Source of the DNA: Nodosilinea sp. WJT8-NPBG4
GTDB lineage: Bacteria > Cyanobacteriota > Cyanobacteriia > Phormidesmidales > Phormidesmidaceae
Direction: 5' to 3'
Assembly: GCA_019359285.1 (NCBI GenBank)
Contig: JAHHHQ010000036.1
Coordinates: 62,001 to 126,000, forward strand
Length of the DNA stretch: 64,000 nt
A program made the position numbers and the translations under genes. This document shows positions 36,237 through 45,499 of this stretch, piece by piece; position 1 is the first letter of the stretch; each line of letters begins with the position of its first letter. The notes beneath the pieces are model-generated. The model was not told where the DNA came from. It searched no databases and worked only from the letters and a program-made list of their open reading frames with translations.

Positions 36237-38903
36237 CTAGAACGTTGTTCGATAGCTGAGACTCATCGTTCGGCCCTGGCCCGCTCGGTTGTCGCTGTCA
36301 GAGAAGGGGGCGAAGTACTGAGAATATACTGGGTAATACTGGGTATTCAACAGATTTTGAATGCCCAGCGCTAGCTCTCCATTCCCAAGGCGGACGCCGC
36401 TCAAGAGATCAAGGGTGATATAGCTATTGATGGGGGCATCATCGGCACCAGCATTGAAGCCGCGATCGCGGTCACCAGAAAACAGCAGTTGCAAGCGATT
36501 TCGCCAGCCCGGCAGGGTTTCGTTCTCCACGTAGGCAGTTAGCTTAAACGGCGGAATGATAATGCTGTTAAGCGCCGTAAAATCGCCATCTTCATCAGCA
36601 TCATCTCCACCCTCTAACCAGGCGGCCGTGCCCCCGAGGCTCCAGCGATCGCTGGGTTGCCAATCAAGGGCACCTTCTAGCCCGTAGACCCGTTGGGGCG
36701 ATCGCACGGTTTGCAGGGGGCCATCATCCACTACGGCAAACCTCGTGCCCAAACTGGAGTAGTTATAAAACGCGGCTACAGACGCCTGCACGGTGTTCCA
36801 GTTGCCCCGCAGGCCGATTTCGTAGTTATCGACCTTTTGGGGCTGCGTCAAATCAATGCCGCTTTCAACGGCAAAGCCGGCAGGGGCAAAGCGCAGCACC
36901 CGGCCAATATCCGGTAGCGAAAAGCCCTGGGAAAAGCTGGCAAAGGCCGTCAAGCTATCCACAACTTCGTAGGCTAAGCCCAGATTAAAGACCACATCAT
37001 CCGCAGTCAGCGTGCCCCCTTCAACGCTATTGCCGTCATAGGTGGTGTAGTCGTCGGTATCAATATTGAGATTGACATACCGTGCCCCGCCGCTCAGGGC
37101 GAGGCGATCGACAACATCCCACTGCAGCTGAGCAAAAATGCCCAGGTCGTTCAAGCGGTAGGGAGGGACAAAATCAACCTCGCCAATCTTGCGAAAAACC
37201 AGTCCGCCGCTGGCGTCAAACTCACCTGGGTCAAACAGGTTAAACCGCTGAGAACTGTCTTCCCGCACATAATCGAGCCCCCAGAGCAAGCTCAGGGTGT
37301 CTTCAGGATTAAACGACGTATTGACCTGAAGCCGGCCCCCCCACTGCTGAGTACTTCCGGGGGATTGGGAGATAATGCCAAAAAACTCCCGGAGATCGGT
37401 GGGCAGGCCGCCAACAAACTCATAGTTGCGGAAAAAGACCTGCCCCGAAACCTCACTGTTGAGCAAGTCATCATGGAAGTACTGGAGGGTGAGGTTCGTC
37501 GTTTCTAGAGAGGCCTCATTGGGGGCATCAATAATTTGAGTGCCTGCCGGTAGTTCAATGGCTTGGGCTTTCTGTACCCCCTCAATATCGTTCACCTCAG
37601 GGTCACTGATATAGGAGACGTTCTGGATTTGGCTGAAGTGGTTAAAGGTGAAACTCAACCGCTGCTCTGGGCTGAGTTCCCCCCCTAGCCGAATCAGCAG
37701 GTTCACCTCGTCCGTCTCGGCGTCGGTTAAGTCGCTGGGGATGCGATCGCCCTCCGCATCGTAATACACCCCGCGCGAGGTGTAAGACAGACTGCCCAAA
37801 ATGCTGGCCGTCTCCGTCGCCGCTGATACTGAGTAAAGCGCGTTATAACCAAACCCATCCCCAGTCAGAAAGGCCTCGTTGAAGGCGGCACTGCCACCGA
37901 TGTCGATCGTCTGGCTCACGGGACTCGCATCCGGTTGCCGCGTGATGATGTTGATTGAACCGCCTGTGGCCTGCCCGCCATAGATTGCGTTGGGGCCACG
38001 GAGCACTTCAATTCGTTCAACCGAGCGCGGATCAATCGTCGTCAGCGCGGCGGGGACAGAGCCCAGGTTGCTGTTTTGGGGAATGCCGTCAATCAACACC
38101 GAAATATCGCGTCCCCGCAGGGTTTGCCCAAAGGTACTGGTGCGGCTGGTGGGGGCACTAAAGCCAGGGACGAGCTGAGACAAGATATCCCCCAGGTCCT
38201 CGCTGAACCGAGTTTGTTGCTCAATATCTTCCCGGGTAATCACCGTGACGGAGCGAGGAACGTTCTGTAATTCTTCTTCGGTTCGAGTCGCGGTCACCAC
38301 CAGCTGAATGGCCTCCTCGGTCGCTTCGGCTTCGGTTGCCAACCCGGGGGTGACTGCCAAAACTAAGCCCTGGGCCGCCGAACTGACCGCCACGCTGGGC
38401 GGGGCATCGTTGCCGGTAATGGAAACTCGCACCTGATTGTCTGGCAGACCCGTAACGCTAACAAAAGCAATACCTGCCGTTAAGCTGGCCTGTTGAAACT
38501 CACCCCCATCGGGCAGAGCCAGCACCGCATTGGGGATATCGATAATCAAGGCGTTGCCGAGCGATCGCGTGGTGGGTGCCGACAGCTCACCCGCCGCCGT
38601 TTCCAGCACCACCTGCAAGCTCGCCTCGGTAGACTCTACCCGCACCCCGGTAATTTGCACTGTGGCCTGGGCGATCTGGGTCATCCACTCGTCTACGGTG
38701 GTGACAGGGTGGATGGGTAGCGGGGTGGATGGAAGCGTGGGTTGTTCGGACTCATCCACTCGCCCACTCATCCACCCATCCACAGTCTCATCATTTGCCT
38801 GGGCCGCCAGCGGCTGAGCCAGGGCTGCGATCGCCCCCATCACGCCAACCCACACGCTCCATCCCATCCGCTGCTGAGTCATATCCCTCACACCACCGTT
38901 CAA
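36237..38903 (-). CDS. TonB-dependent receptor with AMIN domain; repeat-derived segment after the signal peptide
   Basis: NVPRSVTVITREDIEQQTRFSEDLGDILSQLVPGF...RIEVLRGPNAIYGGQATGGSINIITRQP; N-terminal VDGWMSGRVDESEQPTLPSTPLPIHPVTTVDEW encoded by repeat DNA at 38705-38785. Confidence 0.92.
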   Translation of the reverse strand: MNGGVRDMTQQRMGWSVWVGVMGAIAALAQPLAAQANDETVDGWMSGRVDESEQPTLPSTPLPIHPVTTVDEWMTQIAQATVQITGVRVESTEASLQVVLETAAGELSAPTTRSLGNALIIDIPNAVLALPDGGEFQQASLTAGIAFVSVTGLPDNQVRVSITGNDAPPSVAVSSAAQGLVLAVTPGLATEAEATEEAIQLVVTATRTEEELQNVPRSVTVITREDIEQQTRFSEDLGDILSQLVPGFSAPTSRTSTFGQTLRGRDISVLIDGIPQNSNLGSVPAALTTIDPRSVERIEVLRGPNAIYGGQATGGSINIITRQPDASPVSQTIDIGGSAAFNEAFLTGDGFGYNALYSVSAATETASILGSLSYTSRGVYYDAEGDRIPSDLTDAETDEVNLLIRLGGELSPEQRLSFTFNHFSQIQNVSYISDPEVNDIEGVQKAQAIELPAGTQIIDAPNEASLETTNLTLQYFHDDLLNSEVSGQVFFRNYEFVGGLPTDLREFFGIISQSPGSTQQWGGRLQVNTSFNPEDTLSLLWGLDYVREDSSQRFNLFDPGEFDASGGLVFRKIGEVDFVPPYRLNDLGIFAQLQWDVVDRLALSGGARYVNLNIDTDDYTTYDGNSVEGGTLTADDVVFNLGLAYEVVDSLTAFASFSQGFSLPDIGRVLRFAPAGFAVESGIDLTQPQKVDNYEIGLRGNWNTVQASVAAFYNYSSLGTRFAVVDDGPLQTVRSPQRVYGLEGALDWQPSDRWSLGGTAAWLEGGDDADEDGDFTALNSIIIPPFKLTAYVENETLPGWRNRLQLLFSGDRDRGFNAGADDAPINSYITLDLLSGVRLGNGELALGIQNLLNTQYYPVYSQYFAPFSDSDNRAGQGRTMSLSYRTTF

Positions 38904-38999
38904 GTATTTAACAAGCTAGATGCGAATAGTTTTCATCTAGGTATAGGAACTTTAGGGCGAAAGGTGCGATCGCGTCTGCCTCGGCACGGAACAATTCAG

Positions 39000-40103
39000 T
39001 CACAGCACGGAATTTTTGAAGGCTTTGGGGCTGACCCCAAACTCGCGCTTGAAGGCGGCGGCGAAGTGCCCCGCGTGGCTGTAGCCCACCTGATAGGTGA
39101 CCTCTGCCACGCTCATCTCGGTGTCTTGCAACAGCTGTCGCGCTTTAATCAGGCGCTGCTGTCGCAGATAGCCAAACACCGTCGTACCCAACACTTGGCG
39201 AAAGCCACGCTTTAGGGTGCAGTCGTTGAGACCTACGGCCCGGGCCAGTTCCAGCAGTGACAGGGGATCGTCCAGGCGTTGGGCAACCAGATCTCTGGCC
39301 TGATAAATGCGGTCAACATCTGAGGGCTTCAGCCGCTGGGCCAGCCTAGAGGGGCCAGCCTCTAGCCACTGAGCCGTTTGCAGGGCAATCAGCTCCAACG
39401 CTTTTCCCTCTAAATAGACCTGTTGAATGGAGCCAGTGTAGGGGCAGTTGAGAATTTGTTCGAGCACCAGCTGAACCGCTGGGGAAATTGATCCCACAGG
39501 CTGGTACCAGATGTCTCCATCGGCGGTGATCGCGGCCTGTAGTTCTGCCGGAATCAGCTCTAATTGTTCAGCACTAAAGGCCAAGGAGCCAGCTTGAGTG
39601 ATCAAGTGCAGATCGATTTTCAACACTCGCCGCTGCCCAGACCAAGCTTGAAAAAGACTTTGGGTGCGAGTTTCGTTGAATTCAAGAAAATTATTCGGGC
39701 TAGTTGGCTCTGCTGAGTGCTCATCGTCTGGGACAATGTGCAGGTTAAAGCCAAATTCTAGGGTTCGCCCAGGTGCTTCCGGCAATTTTTCTTCAACCAA
39801 GGTGTCTTGCAACCAGTAGTCGCGGATCAGCAAGTTCAGTCCACGGCTGAGGTTGAGCGATCGCTTATAGCCTCGGCTGGTCGACTGGGGGGCTTGAATC
39901 ACCAGCTCGTAGTTGCCCGACAGTGACGGGTGAGCCGTAGCTGATAAGGATGCCGACTGTTCTTTTTCTGAAAGGAGAATGGTCATGGGAGTGAAAGCAG
40001 CGTGCCAAAGGAATTCAGGAACCGTAGCCAGCAAATAAGACTTATTCTCATTTATTGATTTGATTCTGGCAAGCGGCCCAATCACCCGGTTGGGGCCATT
40101 CAA
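39000..40103 (-). CDS. AraC/PchR-type transcriptional regulator
   Basis: LARAVGLNDCTLKRGFRQVLGTTVFGYLRQQRLIKARQLLQDTEMSVAEVTYQVGYSHAGHFAAAFKREFGVSPKAF. Confidence 0.92.
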   Translation of the reverse strand: MNGPNRVIGPLARIKSINENKSYLLATVPEFLWHAAFTPMTILLSEKEQSASLSATAHPSLSGNYELVIQAPQSTSRGYKRSLNLSRGLNLLIRDYWLQDTLVEEKLPEAPGRTLEFGFNLHIVPDDEHSAEPTSPNNFLEFNETRTQSLFQAWSGQRRVLKIDLHLITQAGSLAFSAEQLELIPAELQAAITADGDIWYQPVGSISPAVQLVLEQILNCPYTGSIQQVYLEGKALELIALQTAQWLEAGPSRLAQRLKPSDVDRIYQARDLVAQRLDDPLSLLELARAVGLNDCTLKRGFRQVLGTTVFGYLRQQRLIKARQLLQDTEMSVAEVTYQVGYSHAGHFAAAFKREFGVSPKAFKNSVL

Positions 40104-40158
40104 GCCAGTCCGCTATCCTTGCTGAACTGGGGATGCAGCATTGGCAACAGTTTCAAGA

Positions 40159-42048
40159 TTAATCGGGCATCGCTCCGACCTTAAGCAAGCGCGAAAACTG
40201 GGAATTGGGGTTGGTCAAGAGGGTAGCGCGATCGCCGTACTCCACCGCCTGCCCCTGCTCCAAAATCAAAATCTGGTCAGCCCGCTCCACGGTCTCTAGC
40301 CGGTGGGCGATGATAACTCCTGTACGGTTCACCAACAGCCGATCCACCGCCCGCTCGATCAGCTGCTCCGTCAGCGGATCGAGCCGCGACGAGGCTTCAT
40401 CTAGCACCACCAGCCCCGGATCTTTGAGAAACACCCGCGCAAAGGCCAGCAGCTGTGCTTGCCCCGCCGACAGCCCGCCGCTGTCGGCTCCTAGTTCTGT
40501 ATCCAGCCCTTGCGGTAGTGCTTCCAGCCAGGGCATCAAGCCTAGCTCATCCAGGGTTTGCAAAATGGCGCGATCGCCAATGTGCCCATTAAAAAACGTC
40601 AGATTATTGCGCACCGAAGTCTGAAACAACTGCACATCCTGAGTCACAAACCCCACATGGTGCGGCAACTCCCGCAGCGATACCTGGGCGATATCTACTC
40701 CCCCCAGGCGGATTTGCCCCCGCTGGATGTCGTACAGCCGCAGCAGCAACCGTGCCAGAGTGCTCTTGCCGCTGCCCGTGCGGCCTAGCAGGCCGAGGGT
40801 TTGACCGGCGGGGAGGTGGAGGGTGAGGGATTGGAGGGTAGGTGGGTGGGTGGGTAGGCGGGTGGTTGGGTAGGCGGGTGGATGGGTCGGTGGGTCGGTG
40901 GGTGGTTGGGATTTGTTTATCTCATCAGTACTAGTTTCGTCTATGCTCCCACGCTCCCAGTCGCCTACTTCTTGGTAACCAAACCAAACCTCTTCAAGCT
41001 CCACCGATAGTGCGCCTCTGGGTAAAACTCCTTGACCACCGGGGCTCACCTGAGCCTGGTACCCCAATAGATCCTGAATACGCTGGATGCTGGCTTGGGC
41101 CTGTTGGAGCTGTTCTAGCTCTTCGCGGATGCGCTCGATGGGGTCTTGCAGCAGGGTGGCGTAGTAAAACAGCAGGTAGACGGTGCCGATGGTGATGGCG
41201 GATTGGCTCCAGAGGTAGGCACCAACGGCTAGGGCGATCGCATTCCCTACCGTAAACAGCCCCACGGTGCTGCCCCACAGCAAAGTGCTGGTAAAGCGAG
41301 CCTGATGAAAGGCTGCCAGCCACCGCCGCAGAATTTTGTAAAACCGATCCATCACGTAGCCGACGGCCCCGTTGGCGCGGATGTCCTCCAGCCCGCTGAG
41401 GTGCTCAGCCACAAAGCCGTAGAATTCGGCGCTGATCTGGCGGTAGGTACCCCAGGGGCCAACGGCCAGGTTTTGCAGGCTACCCAAAACGCCAAAGGCC
41501 ATCAGGGCAAACAGGCTCAGGCTCACTCCGGCGCGCCAGTCTTCGCGCCACACCATAAGTAAGACGCCGACCACCAGCAGGCCATTGCCTACCACCTGCA
41601 ACATAAACTGCGAGAAAAACCGGGAGAGAGCATCCACATCGCCATCGACCCGCTCCACCAGTTCGCCGGGGGTGTGGGCTTTGTGAAAGGCCAGATCAAG
41701 GCCCATTGCGTGGCGGGCCAGATCAAGGCGCAGGGTATTCGTAGCGCGCCAGGCAATGGTTTCGCTGAAGTAAGTGGTGGCGATCGCTAGCCCCTGCTGC
41801 AAAATTGCGATCGCCATAAACGCCCCCGCCGCCAGCAGCAGCGATCGCTGCTGCCCACCCGCGATCGCAGTATCGATGAAGTAGCGCAAAATCTGAGGGT
41901 TTAGCAGCTGTAAGCCAATCCCTCCCAGCAGGGCGATCGCCAACCACCCAAACCGCCCTCGCTGCGGTTTCAGATACGTCGCCAAAATCGTTTGATACCC
42001 CTGTGCTGTTGCTCCCATGGCGAGCCTACCTCGCAAAAACCAGCCCAC
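40159..42048 (-). CDS. ABC exporter half-transporter (TMD+NBD) with in-frame repeat-derived insertion after the A-loop
   Basis: Walker A GRTGSGKST, LSAGQAQLLAFARVFL, VVLDEASSRLD, IIAHRLETVERAD; insertion VGDWERGSIDETSTDEINKSQPPTDPPTHPPAYPTTRLPTHPPT at about 40836-40968. Confidence 0.92.
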   Translation of the reverse strand: MGWFLRGRLAMGATAQGYQTILATYLKPQRGRFGWLAIALLGGIGLQLLNPQILRYFIDTAIAGGQQRSLLLAAGAFMAIAILQQGLAIATTYFSETIAWRATNTLRLDLARHAMGLDLAFHKAHTPGELVERVDGDVDALSRFFSQFMLQVVGNGLLVVGVLLMVWREDWRAGVSLSLFALMAFGVLGSLQNLAVGPWGTYRQISAEFYGFVAEHLSGLEDIRANGAVGYVMDRFYKILRRWLAAFHQARFTSTLLWGSTVGLFTVGNAIALAVGAYLWSQSAITIGTVYLLFYYATLLQDPIERIREELEQLQQAQASIQRIQDLLGYQAQVSPGGQGVLPRGALSVELEEVWFGYQEVGDWERGSIDETSTDEINKSQPPTDPPTHPPAYPTTRLPTHPPTLQSLTLHLPAGQTLGLLGRTGSGKSTLARLLLRLYDIQRGQIRLGGVDIAQVSLRELPHHVGFVTQDVQLFQTSVRNNLTFFNGHIGDRAILQTLDELGLMPWLEALPQGLDTELGADSGGLSAGQAQLLAFARVFLKDPGLVVLDEASSRLDPLTEQLIERAVDRLLVNRTGVIIAHRLETVERADQILILEQGQAVEYGDRATLLTNPNSQFSRLLKVGAMPD

Positions 42049-42679
42049 AGCTTACCGACTCGCCCGCCCTAAAAGGATTCCTAAACGGAGTATCTTGACT
42101 CCCAACGGGAATCGTTTAGCCCTCAAAGAACAAGGGTTAGGCTCTCTACTGGCAAAAAAACCCAGCAATGCCTGAGCAAACTGCTCTGGAACATCCTGCT
42201 GTATCCGTTGGGGGTTTAAGGCTGACAGCAAGGCTGTGATCAACCACACCTGATCTTGCAAGGATCGGTCAAAGCGATCGCGCCAGTCTAACTAGCCATG
42301 GCCAAAAAAATCGGAGTCAGTCCCTAATAGCTTCTCAGCACCAGAGACGGAATCATTGCTTAGGAGTGGTTGTGAGCTACCTAGCTAGGGTGAGCAGCGC
42401 CTTTATCTACAAACACTACCAAGCTTGCGCCTGCTGCCCCATCATTTCGGAGTTCTGACTAGGAGAATTTCCCTACATTTTGTGCCTGGACTCCAACCGG
42501 CCTAAAACGCCCAACTGGCACGAGGGCAAAACGCTTAAAATCTCGTTGCCAAGGGGTGAAGGTAGAATATGTGACCCAAAGACGGCAAAGGCCCCATCAG
42601 ATAAGGGGTTTAGACTACAGGCAAGGCCTTGGATTAGTTGCCTCGCATGGCAGCTAACCGTAGAGTAGACAGCTCTGAA

Positions 42680-43795
42680 TCAGGGGGTAGTTGTCTTCCC
42701 CGTCTCCGGATCAACGACCAGTTCTTCACAGTCGCGGTCTGGCTCGATGGTGATGTCTTGAGGCAGAGTGGTGATGCAAAGTTTGGCTAGGGCGAGTTGG
42801 TCTTGAGTTAAAGTTGCGCTATACAGGAAAGCTCCTGTGAGGTTGGCACCCTCCAAGTTAGCCCCTGTGAGGTTGGCGTTCCCCAGGGAAGCCCCTGTGA
42901 GGTTAGTGTTTTTCAGGTCAGCCCCTGTGAAGTTGGCGCCATACAGTTTAGCCCCTTCGAGCTTGGCGTTCTTCAGGTCAGCCCCTGTGAGGTTGGCGTT
43001 CTTCAGGATAGCCCTTCTAAGGTGGGCGCTGTCCAGGATAGCCCCTTCGAGGTTAGCGCTGTCCATGATAGCCTCTGTGAGGTTAGCGCTCTCCAGGTTA
43101 GCCCCTTTGAGGTTGGCGCCATTCAGGATAGCCTCTTGAAAATCCAAGCGGGACAGATTCACCCGTCGCAAATCTAAGCTGGACAGATTCTGCCACCTGA
43201 AGCTAATAACAGGTGCTGCTGAGAGGTCCTCTGTTTTTGATAAATCTATTGCTAATAAATTTGAAGCTTGAAGAAAATCAATAAGTTGGGTTCTTCTAGA
43301 GCGATCTAGTTCACGAAGTGCAGCAACCGTTCGCCCTCGAGCCAACACGATCGCACCCTCATTAGGTGTTTCAGCTAAAAGATTCCGTGCAAAGGTCAGC
43401 TCCTCAAGCTTGTCAAAATACGTCTTAAGAACCGCATTCTGATTGGCTTCCCTTTGGAGTCGCCCTGTAACAAAGCTAGTGGCAGCAGCTAAGACTAGAG
43501 GAAGCGCCAGTATTTTCATCAATTCTCCCAGGTGGGGCAAGAAGAATAGGAGCCACTTCGGGGCATCCCGGGCTATGAACCTAAAAACTTGCCTTGTAGA
43601 TTTGCCGTCTTCAGGGACAAGCCGTTGACTGGCAAACAGCCTCATTTTTGTTGGGCTACGGACAATTTTCTCGGCCTCTATCCAGTCACTTCGTTCATCC
43701 CCTAGTTCACCCAGCCGTAGCCGTTTGTGATAAAGCTCAAGAGCTATACGCGCGATATCCTCTTGAGGCTTCTCTGCCTTGGGTTTTCGGGGCAC
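42680..43795 (-). CDS. Pentapeptide-repeat protein with N-terminal TM region
   Basis: Runs of A(N/D)LxG(A): ANLKGANLESANLTEAIMDSANLEGAILDSAHLRRAILKNANLTGADLKNAKLEGAKLYGANFTGADL. Confidence 0.92.
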   Translation of the reverse strand: MPRKPKAEKPQEDIARIALELYHKRLRLGELGDERSDWIEAEKIVRSPTKMRLFASQRLVPEDGKSTRQVFRFIARDAPKWLLFFLPHLGELMKILALPLVLAAATSFVTGRLQREANQNAVLKTYFDKLEELTFARNLLAETPNEGAIVLARGRTVAALRELDRSRRTQLIDFLQASNLLAIDLSKTEDLSAAPVISFRWQNLSSLDLRRVNLSRLDFQEAILNGANLKGANLESANLTEAIMDSANLEGAILDSAHLRRAILKNANLTGADLKNAKLEGAKLYGANFTGADLKNTNLTGASLGNANLTGANLEGANLTGAFLYSATLTQDQLALAKLCITTLPQDITIEPDRDCEELVVDPETGKTTTP

Positions 43796-43890
43796 CGATT
43801 GCTATCCTCACGACTAACCCATAGCTTCACCTGAGATGGGCCACATTCCAGACGGTCACCGTGAGCGCACCCCAAGGCTTTAACTAAGGT

Positions 43891-43920
43891 GGCGCGCTCA
43901 GCCATATGGCTGAGCGCGCC
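43891..43920. repeat. Perfect 30-bp palindrome GGCGCGCTCAGCCATATGGCTGAGCGCGCC (no loop)
   Basis: Direct reading; lies between tRNA-Phe and the pentapeptide-repeat gene. Confidence 0.9.
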
Positions 43921-43994
43921 CTGCTCCTACCCGCCTAATCGCGTCACGCAGCAACATATCAGATTAAATTATCGAACTAGCGAGGCTAGAATAA

Positions 43995-44067
<73 letters not shown>

Positions 44068-44298
44068 TAGGGGCGCAAATTTCAGCGCTCAATTAAGATA
44101 GCAAGCTGATGTCACCCCTGACAAGGCTATTGGGAAAAAATACTGCAAAATCCTATAAAAACTAGCGTTCAGGTATCGCTTTAAGCGGCAAAGCCGCAGA
44201 TACACAAACGTTAACCATTGTCTATGAGTATAGTTACTTATCAAGAGTGACTTAGTAGGCATTTTAGGCTATGTCAGTTTTAAGTCAGGGTGTCTTAA

Positions 44299-45462
44299 GT
44301 GAAAGAGATAACGCCTAAAAATAACAATGGATCCATTGTCTTACGTTTCTCAGTAGCAGGTAACAGATATAGCTTTAACCCTTCTCCGGGGGGTAAGTAC
44401 GGAGATCCTAAGGCTATGGCTAAAGCTCAATCTATAGCCTCTCAGATAGCCCTAGACGTACTCTCAGGCAACTTTGACTACACACTTACCCGGTATAAGC
44501 CCAATGCCCATGTAGGCCGCACAGTAGCCGATGCTCAGCGTGACTTGGATGAGGCTAGACGTATCCAGTCTGATAGAGACTTAGTTAACGCAGTAGACTT
44601 ACCTGATTTATTCAGGCAATTTACCGTATTCAAATCTAAATCCTTAAAGCTTAATAGCCTCATCGATTACAACCGAATTCAAAATAAACTTAATCGTTGT
44701 CCTTATAAGTTAGCCAAACAAGCTACTGAAATTGTTACTTGGTTAGTTGATGACCATAAAGGTAAAACTACTAAAGGGATTGAAAAACAACTTAAATTAA
44801 TTAACGCTTGTTGTAATTGGGCAGTGAGTACAAGAGTTCTTAAATCAAATCCATTTAAGGGCTTAAAAACACTTATCCCTTTAACTAAAATAACAGCGAG
44901 TAACAAACGATTTTTTACAATTGAAGAACGGGATTTAATTATTGAAGCTTTTGATTCAAGTAGATATTACAAACATTACAGCCCGTTAGTTAGATTCATT
45001 TTCAGCACTGGATGTAGACCGTCTGAAGCGTTAGCGCTTCAATGGAAACATATTAAGCCGCCTAAAATTAACTTTGTTCAAAAGTTGACTGATTCAGGAG
45101 TAATTGAGTTAGGCACTAAAACTGAAGAAAGAAGGGCTATTACTATGAATGCAAAAATAGCCGCTATTGTGACTGGACAACGGAAAGAGAACCAAGCACT
45201 TGATAGCCTTTTATTTCCTGCCCCTAAAGGCGGGTTTATCGATTGGCATAACTTTAATAACAGGGCTTGGCAAACTGTTCTAGAAAGCCTCTCAGGCATT
45301 GACTACCTAACGCCATACCACATGAGGCATACCTTTATTAGCCTAGCTCTAAGGGCTGGTGTAGATGCTGTGATGATTTCAAAATGGGTAGGTAATTCAC
45401 CAGCAACGATTGCTAAATATTATTTAGGCGACGTTTCAGACATTGAAATGCCCGACATTTAG
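44299..45462 (+). CDS. Tyrosine recombinase / phage-type integrase
   Basis: FIFSTGCRPSEALALQWKHI (Arg box), YHMRHTFISLALRAGVDAVMISKWVGNSPATIAKYYLGDV (HxxR...W...Y); GTG start. Confidence 0.93.
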   Translation: MKEITPKNNNGSIVLRFSVAGNRYSFNPSPGGKYGDPKAMAKAQSIASQIALDVLSGNFDYTLTRYKPNAHVGRTVADAQRDLDEARRIQSDRDLVNAVDLPDLFRQFTVFKSKSLKLNSLIDYNRIQNKLNRCPYKLAKQATEIVTWLVDDHKGKTTKGIEKQLKLINACCNWAVSTRVLKSNPFKGLKTLIPLTKITASNKRFFTIEERDLIIEAFDSSRYYKHYSPLVRFIFSTGCRPSEALALQWKHIKPPKINFVQKLTDSGVIELGTKTEERRAITMNAKIAAIVTGQRKENQALDSLLFPAPKGGFIDWHNFNNRAWQTVLESLSGIDYLTPYHMRHTFISLALRAGVDAVMISKWVGNSPATIAKYYLGDVSDIEMPDI

Positions 45463-45499
45463 AAAAGCTAAAATAAGGGTTAGCCCATTAAGTTGATTT

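Noticed and set aside
42052-42261. 69-aa ORF upstream of the ABC exporter
   Set aside because: No domain, unclear ribosome-binding region and no supporting context; left uncalled.
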